A DNA stretch of 64,000 nucleotides from assembly GCF_028994805.1 (NCBI RefSeq), contig NZ_JAJQQP010000011.1:186001-250000 (forward strand), read 5' to 3'. This DNA comes from Promicromonospora iranensis. GTDB lineage: Bacteria > Actinomycetota > Actinomycetes > Actinomycetales > Cellulomonadaceae. Position numbers and translations under genes: made by a program. The notes under the pieces were generated by a model. The model ran no database searches and was not told where the DNA came from. It saw only the letters and a program-made list of their open reading frames with translations. Below are positions 17,456 through 25,944 of the stretch, in pieces (position 1 is the stretch's first letter; every line of letters begins with the position of its first letter).

Positions 17456-18487
17456 TCACTGTTCGTCCCGCCCGGCCCTGGTCTCCTCCAGGGCACCCAG
17501 GAACCCCGCGATCTCCCCCGCGACGACGTCCGGCGCCTCGTAGTGCGCCAGGTGTCCGACCCGCGGTACGACGACGAGCCGCCCGCGCGAGAACATCGCC
17601 TCCAGCACGCGCTGCGCGGGCAGCGGGGCGACGTCGTCGTTCTCCGACGCCACCAGCAGGGTCGGCAGGCCGATGGCCGGGGCATGGGCGGCGACGTCGG
17701 TCCCGACGGACGCGTGGAACGCCTCCAGCAGCGAGCGCCGGTCGGCGAAGCCCGAGAAGTACCTGTCGTGCTCCGCGTGGATCCAGCGCCGCAGGCTCCG
17801 GTCGCGGGTTGTGACCATCGCCACGCTCGCGATCCGAGTGAACAGTTGATGACGCAGAAGTGCCGTCCCGATGACCTCCGGGAGCGCCGCGGCCAGCCGG
17901 TGCACCCCCACCGTCACGGCGCTCAGCACCCGCCGGGGCCCCGCGAGCGCCGCCGTCGCGATCGGGTTGACCAGGACGAGACCTCGCACGACGGGTGCGT
18001 CGGACGCCGCGATCGTCGCGGCCGCGACGATCGACCCGAAGGAGTGACCGGCCAGCAGGACGTCCCCCCTGGGTCGTACGGCATCCCCCTCCGGTATGAC
18101 GGCGGCCAGCAGCTCGCCTGTCCAGGCGGCGTAGCCGGCGACGTCGTGCATGCCGTCGCGGAGCGGTGCCGAAGCACCGAACCCCGGCAGGTCCGGCACC
18201 CATACCTGCAGGTCAGGGCGTTGCAGCAGGAGATTCGCGACGATCGGCTCCAGGCCGTGGTGGTCGCCGCGGAGGCCGTGCAGGAACACCAGCCGGTGCG
18301 GTGCGGCGGGGTCGCCGTACACCCGGACGTGCGCGTGGACACCCCGGATCTCCCGGTCCTCGTCGCGCACGGAGGTGCCCGCGACGAGGTCCGCGTACGG
18401 TGCCTTCTGCGTGGGCACGTGCGGTGCGTGGGGCCCTGCCCCGTGCGGCGGCGCGGTGCGGCGACGCGGGTGCGTGTCGGTGTTCAT
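17456..18487 (-). CDS. Alpha/beta hydrolase
   Basis: A 343-residue alpha/beta hydrolase. After a Pro/His-rich tail of about 35 residues come the oxyanion segment FLHGLRG, the nucleophile elbow GHSFGS with Ser149, a mobile cap region, the acid region ASENDDVAP and the catalytic His in VGHLAHYE. The substrate is unknown. The ATG at 18487 has no good ribosome binding site but TAGGGT lies seven bases upstream, fitting a leaderless transcript. It is followed closely by the GT4 gene, which hints at a role in lipid or glycan metabolism. Confidence 0.85.
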   Translation of the reverse strand: MNTDTHPRRRTAPPHGAGPHAPHVPTQKAPYADLVAGTSVRDEDREIRGVHAHVRVYGDPAAPHRLVFLHGLRGDHHGLEPIVANLLLQRPDLQVWVPDLPGFGASAPLRDGMHDVAGYAAWTGELLAAVIPEGDAVRPRGDVLLAGHSFGSIVAAATIAASDAPVVRGLVLVNPIATAALAGPRRVLSAVTVGVHRLAAALPEVIGTALLRHQLFTRIASVAMVTTRDRSLRRWIHAEHDRYFSGFADRRSLLEAFHASVGTDVAAHAPAIGLPTLLVASENDDVAPLPAQRVLEAMFSRGRLVVVPRVGHLAHYEAPDVVAGEIAGFLGALEETRAGRDEQ

Positions 18488-18494
18488 CGCGCTG

Positions 18495-18500
18495 ACCCTA
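18495..18500 (-). promoter_or_regulatory. Candidate -10 (TAGGGT) for hydrolase-GT4 transcript
   Basis: TAGGGT on the minus strand ends seven bases before the ATG at 18487 and no Shine-Dalgarno is present, consistent with a leaderless mRNA. Confidence 0.5.
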
Positions 18501-18537
18501 AGCACGTGAGCGACCGCCGCGGGAGGGGTCCGACAAA

Positions 18538-18557
18538 GATGGGGGTAAACCCCCATC
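18538..18557. promoter_or_regulatory. Inverted repeat in divergent promoter region
   Basis: Perfect 8-base arms GATGGGGG and CCCCCATC around TAAA. It lies in the 127 bases between the divergent hydrolase and DMT-permease starts, upstream of both. It could be a repressor operator or a 5'-leader hairpin; no regulator gene is adjacent. Confidence 0.35.
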
Positions 18558-18614
18558 CGATTCCGGGGGGAAACCTGGTGGCGGAGAAGGCCGTCCTTAC
18601 GTCACCGTTGACCC

Positions 18615-19550
18615 ATGCCAGCCATAGCGGTCGCCCTCGCCGTCCTCGGCGCCGCCCTGTTCGCCGGCGCTGCGGTACTGCAGCATCGCGAGGTCGCCGA
18701 CCTCTACGGGCAACCACTCCCCCGCGAACGTGTCCTGTCCCTCCGCCGTCTCGCCAGGATCGCCCGTCGGCCCGGCTGGCTGGCCGGGTTCGGGCTCGCG
18801 GCCGGCGGCACGATCGTGCACGCCGTGGCGCTGGCGCTCGCGCCGCTCCGTCTGGTCCAGCCGATCGGCGTGCTCGCCGTCCCGGTGGCGGTGCTGCTCT
18901 CCTCGCTCGGGTCGCGGCGTGCGCCCGGCCGCAGCGTGCTCCTCGGTGTCGCCCTGACCATGGCCGGTGTCGCGGTCTTCGTCGGGGCCTCGGTGGGCGC
19001 CACGACGGGCGACGCGCCACCGCCCGGATCGACCCTGCCCACGGTCCTCGTCGTCGGCGCCGTCGTCGTCGGGCTGGGCGCATGCGGTCTGGCGGTCGGC
19101 GGATGGCTGCGCTGCATCGCCTGCGCGACGGCGGGAGCCACCGCGTTCGGCCTCCTCTCCGCGCTGATGCGCGTGATCTTCCAGGAGCTGGCGACCGGCA
19201 ACGCCCTCTGGTACGAGCCGCCCGTGCTCGGTGCGGCGGCGAGCGCCGTCGCCACCCTGGTCGTGGGCGGCTGGCTGGTGCAGCAGGCCTACCCCTCTGG
19301 CCCGCCGGAGGTGGTGGTCGCGTGCCTCACCGTCGTGGACCCGATCGTGGCCGTGCTCCTCGGCGCGGTGCTCCTCGGCGAGGGCGCCGGCACGCCCCTC
19401 GCCACCTGGTTCCTCCTCGGCGGTGCGGCGCTCGCCGCCTCCGCCGGGGTCTTCGTCCTTGCTCGGCTTCACCCAGACGCCGTCGCGGCCCGCGCGGCGC
19501 GTTCCACCCCTTCGAGACTTCCCGAACCATCGAGAGGTACAGCACAGTGA
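18615..19550 (+). CDS. DMT superfamily (EamA/NIPA-like) permease
   Basis: A 311-residue integral membrane protein with about nine or ten hydrophobic segments in two halves, as in drug/metabolite transporters or the related NIPA-like proteins. Short segments such as LRLVQPIGVLAVPVAVLLSS and the second-half TVVDPIVAVLLGAVLLGEG are typical of the fold. The substrate is not predictable. The stop overlaps the next gene's GTG by four bases, so it is coupled to the following glycosyltransferase, suggesting a role in envelope or precursor transport. The ATG at 18615 has only a weak upstream ribosome binding site. Confidence 0.78.
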   Translation: MPAIAVALAVLGAALFAGAAVLQHREVADLYGQPLPRERVLSLRRLARIARRPGWLAGFGLAAGGTIVHAVALALAPLRLVQPIGVLAVPVAVLLSSLGSRRAPGRSVLLGVALTMAGVAVFVGASVGATTGDAPPPGSTLPTVLVVGAVVVGLGACGLAVGGWLRCIACATAGATAFGLLSALMRVIFQELATGNALWYEPPVLGAAASAVATLVVGGWLVQQAYPSGPPEVVVACLTVVDPIVAVLLGAVLLGEGAGTPLATWFLLGGAALAASAGVFVLARLHPDAVAARAARSTPSRLPEPSRGTAQ

Positions 19551-20731
19551 ACCTGCCTGGTACTCCCCGCACGATCTTGATCGGCGCCGATACCTACCCG
19601 CCTGCCGTCAACGGTGCCGCCCGGTTCGCCGGCAGCCTGGCCACCGGCCTGGCCCGCCGCGGGTACGAGGTGCACGTCGTCGCGCCGTCGCCGACCGGCC
19701 GCCCCGTGCGCGAGGTGCGCGACGGCGTCGTCCTGCACGGGCTGCGTTCCAGCCGCTACCCGACGCACCACAACCTGCAGATCTCCCTGCCCTGGGAGAC
19801 CCGCCGGGCGGTCACGGAGGTCCTCGACGAGATCCAGCCCGACGTCGTGCACACCAACGGCAGCTTCATCGTCGGCCGTGCCCTGGTCGAGGCCGCGCAC
19901 CGTGCGGACCTCCCCCTGGTGGCCACCAACCACCTGATGCCCGAGAACCTGGTCGGCTACCTGCTGGTGCCCAGCTCGATGCACCGCACGGTCGGACGCT
20001 GGCTCTGGCAGGACATCGGCCGCGTCTACGCGAAGGCGGACGTCGTCACGGCACCCACCCCGCGCGCCGTCGACCTGCTCGCGCAGCACGCCGGGCTCAC
20101 CCACGCGATCCCGGTCTCCAACGGCATCGACACCGACCGGTACACCACCACCGTCCGGGACGGCCGCACCGAGCCGACGGTCCTGTTCGTCGGTCGTCTG
20201 GACCAGGAGAAGCGGGTCGACGAGATCATCCGGGCGTTCGCCCTCCTCCCCGCGGACCTGCCCGGTCGCCTCGAGATCGTCGGCACCGGCGTGAAGGCCG
20301 ACGAGTGGACCGCGCTCGCCGCGTCCTCCGGCGTGTCGCACCGCGTCCGCTTCCGCGGCTACGTGCCCGACGACGAGCTGCTGACCGCCTACTCCGACGC
20401 CGACGTGTTCTGCATGCCCGGCGTGGCCGAGCTGCAGAGCCTGGTGACCCTCGAGGCGATGGCCTCGGGTCTGCCGGTGGTCGCCGCGGACGCGATGGCG
20501 CTGCCCCACCTGGTGCGCCCCGGCGTCAACGGCTGGCTCTACACCCCGGGTGACGTGCGCGAGCTGGCGAACCGGCTCGGCGACCTCCTGGCGGACGCCG
20601 GCCTGCGCCGCCGCATGGGTGCGGCCAGCCGGGAGCTCGTCGCGGCGCACGCCGTGGACGACACCCTGGACGCGTTCGAGGCCATCTACGACAAGGTCCG
20701 GAGCATGCGCGAGACCGCCGCGGCAGCCTGA
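19547..20731 (+). CDS. GT4 family glycosyltransferase (mannosyltransferase-like)
   Basis: A 394-residue GT-B glycosyltransferase of family GT4. The N-terminus IGADTYPPAVNGAARFAG resembles actinobacterial alpha-mannosyltransferases of the PimB/MgtA type; the donor site has VLFVGRLDQEKRVDEII and an EX7E-type region VAELQSLVTLEAMASGLPVVAA. I chose the GTG at 19547, preceded by GAGAGG and overlapping the permease stop by four bases. A likely substrate is a lipid-linked or phosphatidylinositol-type acceptor, but this is inference. Its stop is followed by a long perfect hairpin. Confidence 0.88.
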   Translation: MNLPGTPRTILIGADTYPPAVNGAARFAGSLATGLARRGYEVHVVAPSPTGRPVREVRDGVVLHGLRSSRYPTHHNLQISLPWETRRAVTEVLDEIQPDVVHTNGSFIVGRALVEAAHRADLPLVATNHLMPENLVGYLLVPSSMHRTVGRWLWQDIGRVYAKADVVTAPTPRAVDLLAQHAGLTHAIPVSNGIDTDRYTTTVRDGRTEPTVLFVGRLDQEKRVDEIIRAFALLPADLPGRLEIVGTGVKADEWTALAASSGVSHRVRFRGYVPDDELLTAYSDADVFCMPGVAELQSLVTLEAMASGLPVVAADAMALPHLVRPGVNGWLYTPGDVRELANRLGDLLADAGLRRRMGAASRELVAAHAVDDTLDAFEAIYDKVRSMRETAAAA

Positions 20732-20740
20732 CCCGCCCCC

Positions 20741-20813
20741 GCCGAAGCAGGACCGTGGCGAGACCGAACTGCAGCTCCGCGCTGGTTCTGTCTCGCCACG
20801 GTCCTGCTTCGGC
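20741..20813. repeat. Intergenic hairpin B between GT4 and Nramp genes
   Basis: Perfect 23-base arms (20741-20763 and 20791-20813) with a 27-base middle that can pair further. It lies at a convergent junction. The inner arm GTGGCGAGACCGAACTGC aligns with the arm of the hairpin at 52341-52391 at 13 of 18 positions. No T-tract. Probably a bidirectional terminator from the same repeat family. Confidence 0.75.
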
Positions 20814-20822
20814 GCCGCGGGG

Positions 20823-22154
20823 TCACCCGCCCAGGAGCGGCGTCACCGCCTTGACGAGCTCGTTGCCGCCGAGCACCAGGAACATCACGGCGACCAGGAC
20901 GAGGATCACGTTGATCCACCACCGGTTGCGCCACTGCGGCGGCACCGCCTTCGAGTTCATGAGGATCAGCAGCGTCAGCGCGAGGAACGGCATGAACAGC
21001 GAGCCCAGCGCGCCGTAGATCACCACGAGCAGGATCGGCCGGTCGAGGAACAGCAGCGCCATCGGCGGGAACGTCAGCCACAGGATGTACGTCCGGTAGT
21101 ACGTGCCGCCCGCGCCGCGGCGGCGGTCGTCGCTCGGGAGGTTGCGCATGGTGGCGACGAAGTCCGCGAACATGAGCGAGACGCCGTGCCAGACGCCGAG
21201 CATCGACGAGAACGTGGCGGCGAAGAACCCCACGAGGAAGAGCGGTGCCATGAAGGCCCCGTACCGCTGCGAGAGCACGTCGGCGAGGTCGACGAGCCCC
21301 TCTTCGCCGTCGGCCACGGCCATGCCCGCGGAGTACAGCAGCTCGGCGCCCACGATCAGCATGGACACCACGAAGATGCCCGACATGACGTACGCGAACG
21401 CGTTGTCGATCCGCATGACACGCATCCAGCGGGGCGTGTCCCAGCCCTTCTCGGCGAGCCAGTAGCCGTAGGCGGCCAAGGTGATCGTGCCGCCGACGCC
21501 GCCCGCGAGGCCCAGCGTGTTCAGCACCGCGCCCTCGGGGATGACCGGGACCAGGCCTGCGGCGATCTCACCGAGGTTGGGCGTGGTCAGCAGCGCCGAG
21601 CCGACGACGGTGACGAACATGACCCCGATGAGGACCGCCATCACGTTCTCGAACGGCTTGTACTTGCCGAACCAGACGAGCAGCAGCCCGGCGACGCCGG
21701 AGAGCATCGCCCAGTACCGCACGTCGATCCCTGGGAGCAGGCCGTTCAGCGCGAGGCCGGTGCCCGACATCGCGGCGGCACCGAAGCTGAAGCCCCACAC
21801 CACCACGTAGATGCCGAAGTAGACGACCGCCCAGAGACCCAGCGACTTCCAGCCGTCGAAGATGGTGCGACCCGTCGCCAGCGACCAGCGGCCGGCGCCC
21901 TCGACGAGCACGATCTTGATGACCACGCCGAGGATCACCGCCCACAGCAGTGCGTACCCGTAGTTGCTGCCCGCGACCATGGTGGCGACGAGGTCGCCCG
22001 CGCCGATACCGGTCGCGGCGACGATGAGGCCCGGGCCGACGACCTTCCAGCGTGGCTTCTCGAGGGGTCCGTCCTGCCCGGCGGCGGCCCTGCCGCCCGA
22101 CGCGGACGCCCCCTCGCTCAACCCTTGTGAAGTGACCTCATTGTCCTTTTCCAT
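20823..22154 (-). CDS. Divergent Nramp-family transporter
   Basis: A 443-residue membrane protein of the Nramp fold with about eleven membrane segments. It starts with a 34-residue hydrophilic tail, then PGLIVAATGIGAGDLVATM. Canonical Mn/Fe Nramp proteins have DPGN in helix 1 and MPH-type residues in helix 6 as metal ligands; here helix 1 reads TGIGAGD (residues 48-54) and the helix-6 region reads AAYGYWLAEKGW, so both motifs are missing. It may transport a different ion or solute. The ATG at 22154 is preceded by a weak site. It is followed by hairpin B and has its own promoter space. Confidence 0.82.
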   Translation of the reverse strand: MEKDNEVTSQGLSEGASASGGRAAAGQDGPLEKPRWKVVGPGLIVAATGIGAGDLVATMVAGSNYGYALLWAVILGVVIKIVLVEGAGRWSLATGRTIFDGWKSLGLWAVVYFGIYVVVWGFSFGAAAMSGTGLALNGLLPGIDVRYWAMLSGVAGLLLVWFGKYKPFENVMAVLIGVMFVTVVGSALLTTPNLGEIAAGLVPVIPEGAVLNTLGLAGGVGGTITLAAYGYWLAEKGWDTPRWMRVMRIDNAFAYVMSGIFVVSMLIVGAELLYSAGMAVADGEEGLVDLADVLSQRYGAFMAPLFLVGFFAATFSSMLGVWHGVSLMFADFVATMRNLPSDDRRRGAGGTYYRTYILWLTFPPMALLFLDRPILLVVIYGALGSLFMPFLALTLLILMNSKAVPPQWRNRWWINVILVLVAVMFLVLGGNELVKAVTPLLGG

Positions 22155-22195
22155 GGCGAGACTGTACTCAGGCTTTCACCCGCCGGAAAAGGACA

Positions 22196-22240
22196 CGCCC
22201 GCGGCCCGTCCCGCCGGGTGGGCAGGTCGGGCCGCGGGCG
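22196..22240. terminator. GC hairpin terminator after the osmolyte operon
   Basis: Perfect 13-base arms (22196-22208 and 22228-22240) of G and C around a 19-base loop. It lies just past the stop of the substrate-binding protein gene, so it can end the minus-strand operon before the Nramp promoter. No T-tract. Confidence 0.65.
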
Positions 22241-22258
22241 CGGGCGGGAGCTGGGGAC

Positions 22259-23209
22259 CTACAGCAGGCCCTGCTCCGTCAGCCAGTCCTCGGCCACGTC
22301 CGCGGGCTGCTCCAGGTCGACGGAGACGCGCTCGTTGAGCATGGTCATCTCCTCCTGGGTGAGCGCGGCGGCGATCGGGTCGAAGATCTCGTCGAGCTGG
22401 TCGCCGTACTGCTCGTAGACCTCCTCGCGGAAGACAGGGCTCGGGTTGTACAGGGGGAAGAACCCCTTGTCGTCCTCGAGCACGGTCAGGTCCAGCGAGG
22501 CCACGCGGCCGTCAGAGGTGAACACCTCACCGAAGTTGCAGGGGTCCTGCGCGTCCGCCGCCGTGTACACGAGCGCGGTGTCGAGCACCGTGACGTCGTC
22601 CGTCGCGAACTCGAACCCGTAGGTCTCCTCCAGGCCCGGCAGGCCGTCGTCCCGGGTCGAGAACTCGTTCTCGACGCACACCGTCGCGGCGTCCGGGTCG
22701 TCCTGGGCGAGGGTGGCCAGGTCGGAGAGCGTGGTGGGGTTGCCCAGCTCCTCGGCGGCCTCGGTCGGGAACGCGAGCGCGTAGGTGTTGTTGAACTCCG
22801 CCGGCTGCATCCAGACCAGCTGGTTCTCCTCGAGGTCGCGGTCGCGCACGGCCTCGTACTGCTCGATGCGGTCCGGGATCGCCTCGGTCTCGCCGAAGAA
22901 GCTGATCCAGGCGGTGCCGTTGTACTCCCAGTAGGTGTCGATGTCACCGGAGGTCAGCGCGGCGCGCGCCGCGTCGGTGCCGCCGAGGTTGATCTGGTCG
23001 TCGACCTGGGCGCCGGCGTTCTCCAGCGCGAGCTTGGTGATGTTGCCCAGGACGAGCTGCTCGTCGAAGTCCTTGGACCCCACGACGATGTCGGCGCCGT
23101 CGAGGGCGCCGCCGGTCGCGGACCCGCCGCCGTCACCCCCGCCGCACGCGGCCAGCCCGAAGGACAGCGTGACGACGCCTGCCGTGGCAAATACCTTTTT
23201 CATGCGCAT
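22259..23209 (-). CDS. Glycine betaine/osmoprotectant ABC transporter substrate-binding lipoprotein
   Basis: A 316-residue lipoprotein of the OpuAC/ProX-OpuCC type that captures betaine, choline or related compatible solutes for the adjacent permeases. The signal peptide ends in LAAC with Cys22. The mature part starts IVVGSKDFDEQLVLGNI, typical of quaternary-amine-binding proteins, and contains the hinge region TYWEYNGTAW. I chose the second ATG (23209), preceded by AAGGAG; the upstream frame is not protein-like. It is the last gene of the operon and is separated from the permease by a hairpin. Confidence 0.93.
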   Translation of the reverse strand: MRMKKVFATAGVVTLSFGLAACGGGDGGGSATGGALDGADIVVGSKDFDEQLVLGNITKLALENAGAQVDDQINLGGTDAARAALTSGDIDTYWEYNGTAWISFFGETEAIPDRIEQYEAVRDRDLEENQLVWMQPAEFNNTYALAFPTEAAEELGNPTTLSDLATLAQDDPDAATVCVENEFSTRDDGLPGLEETYGFEFATDDVTVLDTALVYTAADAQDPCNFGEVFTSDGRVASLDLTVLEDDKGFFPLYNPSPVFREEVYEQYGDQLDEIFDPIAAALTQEEMTMLNERVSVDLEQPADVAEDWLTEQGLL

Positions 23210-23253
23210 TGATGCTCCTTTCCAGAGCGTTGTTCGTCGAGGATGCTGCTCCG

Positions 23254-23279
23254 CGCGAGGCCCGCTCACGGGCCTCGCG
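23254..23279 (-). other. Intra-operon stem-loop before the binding-protein gene
   Basis: Perfect 11-base arms (23254-23264 and 23269-23279) around a CTCA loop, starting immediately after the permease stop and about 45 bases before the binding-protein start. In ABC operons such hairpins often stabilise or separately process the binding-protein message so that it is more abundant than the permeases. Confidence 0.55.
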
Positions 23280-24065
23280 TCACAAGCCCCGGGGGGCGAG
23301 CAGCCGGCCGAGAGCCCCGGCCAGGTAGTCGACCAGCAGCGCCAGCGCCGAGACCAGGACCACGCCCGTGATGAGCACGGGCGTGCGGTTCAGCGTGATG
23401 CCGTTGTAGACGATGAAGCCGAGCCCGCCCTGGCCGAAGAACGTCCCGAGGGTCGCGGTGCCGACGTTGATGATCAGGGCGGTGCGGATGCCGGCGATCA
23501 TGACCGGGAAGGCCAGCGGCAGCTCGACCCTGAGGAGCACCTGCAGCGGCGACATCCCCATACCGCGCGACGCCTTGACGGCCGTGCGGTCCACCTGCTC
23601 CAGACCCACCATGGTGTTGCGCAGGATGGGCAGCATCGAGCAGGCCACGAGGCCGATGATCATGGGCCAGAAGCCCAGCGAGGTCCACAGGATCACGATG
23701 GTGATCAGCCCGAACGACGGCACCCCCTGGCCGATGTTCGCGACCCCCAGCACCGCGGGCACCACCGGGCGGGCGAACGGTCGTGACAGGAGGACTCCGA
23801 GCGGGATCGCGAGCACGATCACGATGGCCGTGGAGACCGCGGTCATGTGCAGGTGCTCGAGCGTGCTCCGCGTCAGCTGTTCGGCGTTGAGGGTGCGCCG
23901 CTCGATGGTGTCCAGCTCGAGCGAGCCCACCCACAGGTAGGTGGCGCCCAGGATCACGGCGAGCAGCACCGGCATGCCGAACCAGCTCAGCCGGGAGCCA
24001 CCACGTCGCGGCACGGCGCGGTCCGACGCTCCGGTCGCCCGGGTGGCGAGTGCGGTGTCCGCCAT
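23280..24065 (-). CDS. Osmoprotectant ABC transporter permease
   Basis: A 261-residue permease of the OpuCB/OpuCD type with one N-terminal span and five core spans. The EAA-like loop includes VKASRGMGMSPLQVLLRVELPLAFPVM, diagnostic of the family. It forms the channel with the second permease (25300-25944) and is powered by the CBS-domain ATPase encoded just upstream. The start overlaps the ATPase stop by one base (TGATG). Confidence 0.92.
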   Translation of the reverse strand: MADTALATRATGASDRAVPRRGGSRLSWFGMPVLLAVILGATYLWVGSLELDTIERRTLNAEQLTRSTLEHLHMTAVSTAIVIVLAIPLGVLLSRPFARPVVPAVLGVANIGQGVPSFGLITIVILWTSLGFWPMIIGLVACSMLPILRNTMVGLEQVDRTAVKASRGMGMSPLQVLLRVELPLAFPVMIAGIRTALIINVGTATLGTFFGQGGLGFIVYNGITLNRTPVLITGVVLVSALALLVDYLAGALGRLLAPRGL

Positions 24066-25303
24066 CAGCGCGCCTGACCGTCGGCCGGCTGCTGGGCGAG
24101 CTTCTGGGCGAGGTGGAACCGCTCGTACTCGTCCCGGACCGTCCGGACCACGGTCATGATCGTCTCCAGGTCCACGATCCCCTGGTAGGCCCCCGACCCG
24201 TCGACCACCACCGTGCAGCCCACGTTGGACGCGATGAGCTCGTCGAGCGCGTCCGCCAGCGTCGCATGGGGCTCGACGATCGCCTCGACGGGCAGGCCCA
24301 CCTCGGCGAGCACCGCGCCCTGGTCGGCGCGGGCCAGATCACGGCTGGTGACCCACCGGGCGGGGCGGCCGGCCGCGTCGAGCAGCAGCAGGGACGTCCA
24401 GCTGGACGCCAGCAGCGCGGCGCGCACCTCGGCCACGGGTGCCGAGACGCTCGCCGTCGGCGCGTCCGTCGCCATCTCGATGTCCCGCACGCGGCTGAGG
24501 TTCAGCCGCTTCAGCGAGGCGCCCGTCCCGATGAAGTCCGACACGTAGTCGTCGGCCGGGCTCGTGAGCAGGTTCTCCGGGGTGTCGTACTGGGCGATGT
24601 GCGACTGGTTGCGCAGCACGGCGATCCGGTCGCCCATCTTGAGTGCCTCGTCGATGTCGTGCGTGACGAAGATGATGGTCTTGCGCACCTGCTGCTGCAG
24701 CCGGAGGAACTCGTTCTGCAGCCGCTCGCGCGTGATCGGGTCGATGGCGCCGAACGGCTCGTCCATGAGCATCACGGGCGGGTCCGCCGCGAGCGCCCTG
24801 GCGACGCCCACGCGCTGGCGCTGCCCGCCCGACAGCTCCTTGGGGTAGCGCCCGCGGTACGTCGCCGGGTCCATGCCGACCATCTCGAGCAGCTCGTCGA
24901 CCCGTGCGGCGATCCGGGCCTTGTCCCAGCCGAGCAGCTTGGGCACGGTACCGACGTTCTGCGCGATGGTGCGGTGCGGCAGCAGCCCGGTCTCCTGGAT
25001 CACGTACCCGATGTGCCGGCGCAGCTCGTCCGGGTTCGTGTGGGTCATGTCCTTGCCGTCGATGAGGATCCGGCCCGACGTGGGCTCGATGAGCCGGTTG
25101 ATCAGCTCCATCGAGGTGGTCTTGCCGCAGCCGGAGGGGCCGACGAGCACCGTGATCTCGCCCTCGTCGACCGTGAGCGTGAGCCCGTCCACCGCTGCCT
25201 CCGCGGTGCCGGGGAACCGCTTGGTGAGGCCCACGAGCTCGATCATCGGCTTGGCGCCGGACCTCGCCGGGTCGGCCTGCGTCAGCGTGTCGGTGGTGGT
25301 CAT
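24065..25303 (-). CDS. Osmoprotectant ABC transporter ATPase with CBS domains
   Basis: A 412-residue ATPase of the OpuCA/ProV type. Seen: Walker A GPSGCGKTT (about residues 54-62), signature LSGGQRQR, Walker B VMLMDEP followed by the family-specific FGAIDPITRERLQ, H-loop VTHDIDEAL, then two C-terminal CBS domains (about residues 280-400). In OpuA the CBS pair senses ionic strength or cyclic di-AMP, so similar osmotic gating is possible here. Overlaps the first permease by four bases and the second by one. Confidence 0.93.
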   Translation of the reverse strand: MTTTDTLTQADPARSGAKPMIELVGLTKRFPGTAEAAVDGLTLTVDEGEITVLVGPSGCGKTTSMELINRLIEPTSGRILIDGKDMTHTNPDELRRHIGYVIQETGLLPHRTIAQNVGTVPKLLGWDKARIAARVDELLEMVGMDPATYRGRYPKELSGGQRQRVGVARALAADPPVMLMDEPFGAIDPITRERLQNEFLRLQQQVRKTIIFVTHDIDEALKMGDRIAVLRNQSHIAQYDTPENLLTSPADDYVSDFIGTGASLKRLNLSRVRDIEMATDAPTASVSAPVAEVRAALLASSWTSLLLLDAAGRPARWVTSRDLARADQGAVLAEVGLPVEAIVEPHATLADALDELIASNVGCTVVVDGSGAYQGIVDLETIMTVVRTVRDEYERFHLAQKLAQQPADGQAR

Positions 25304-25944
25304 CGGATACCTCGCGAGATGGTGAGTCGACGGATCAGGACGAAGGCGGCATCGAGCAGGAGTGCCAGCACGATGACGCCGAGCGTGCCGCCGTACACGA
25401 GGTTGGGGGCGCTCGCGTTGCCCTGGGAGCGCAGGCCGCGGAAGATCTCGGTACCGAGACCGGGACCGCCCACGAGGGCGGCGATCGCCGCGATGCCGAC
25501 GACGACCTGCGTGGAGACGCGGATGCCGGTGAGGATCACCGGCCAGGCCAGCGGCAGCTCGACCCTGAGCAGCCGCTGGTAGCCGGTCATCCCCATGCCC
25601 TGCGACGCCTTGACCACCGCGGGGCTCACCGAGGCGAGGCCGGTGGCCGTGTTGCTCACGATCGGCAGCAGTGCGTAGAGGCTGAGGGCCGCGACAGCGG
25701 GTGGCGCCCCGATGCCGAACACCGGGATGAAGATCGCGAACAGCGCGAGCGACGGCAGTGTCAGGAAGAACCCCGCGGTGCTGAGGATCGGGTTGCGCAG
25801 AAGCTTGTTGCGGTGCGCCACGATCCCGAGGGGCAGGCCCACGACCAGCGCGATCCCCATCGAGATGAGGACCAGGTTGAGGTGTTCGAGACCGAGCTCG
25901 AGAAGGTTGTCATAGTTGCGCGTCAGGTATTCGGTAAAGGTCAC
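25300..25944 (-). CDS. Osmoprotectant ABC transporter permease
   Basis: A 214-residue permease, first gene of the four-gene osmolyte importer operon. Five or six membrane segments and the coupling-loop sequence VKASQGMGMTGYQRLLRVELPLAWPVI mark it as OpuCB-like. It overlaps the ATPase gene by four bases. The two permeases resemble each other strongly around the coupling loop, so they probably form a heterodimer that arose by duplication. The operon promoter must lie in 25945-26249. Confidence 0.92.
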   Translation of the reverse strand: MTFTEYLTRNYDNLLELGLEHLNLVLISMGIALVVGLPLGIVAHRNKLLRNPILSTAGFFLTLPSLALFAIFIPVFGIGAPPAVAALSLYALLPIVSNTATGLASVSPAVVKASQGMGMTGYQRLLRVELPLAWPVILTGIRVSTQVVVGIAAIAALVGGPGLGTEIFRGLRSQGNASAPNLVYGGTLGVIVLALLLDAAFVLIRRLTISRGIR

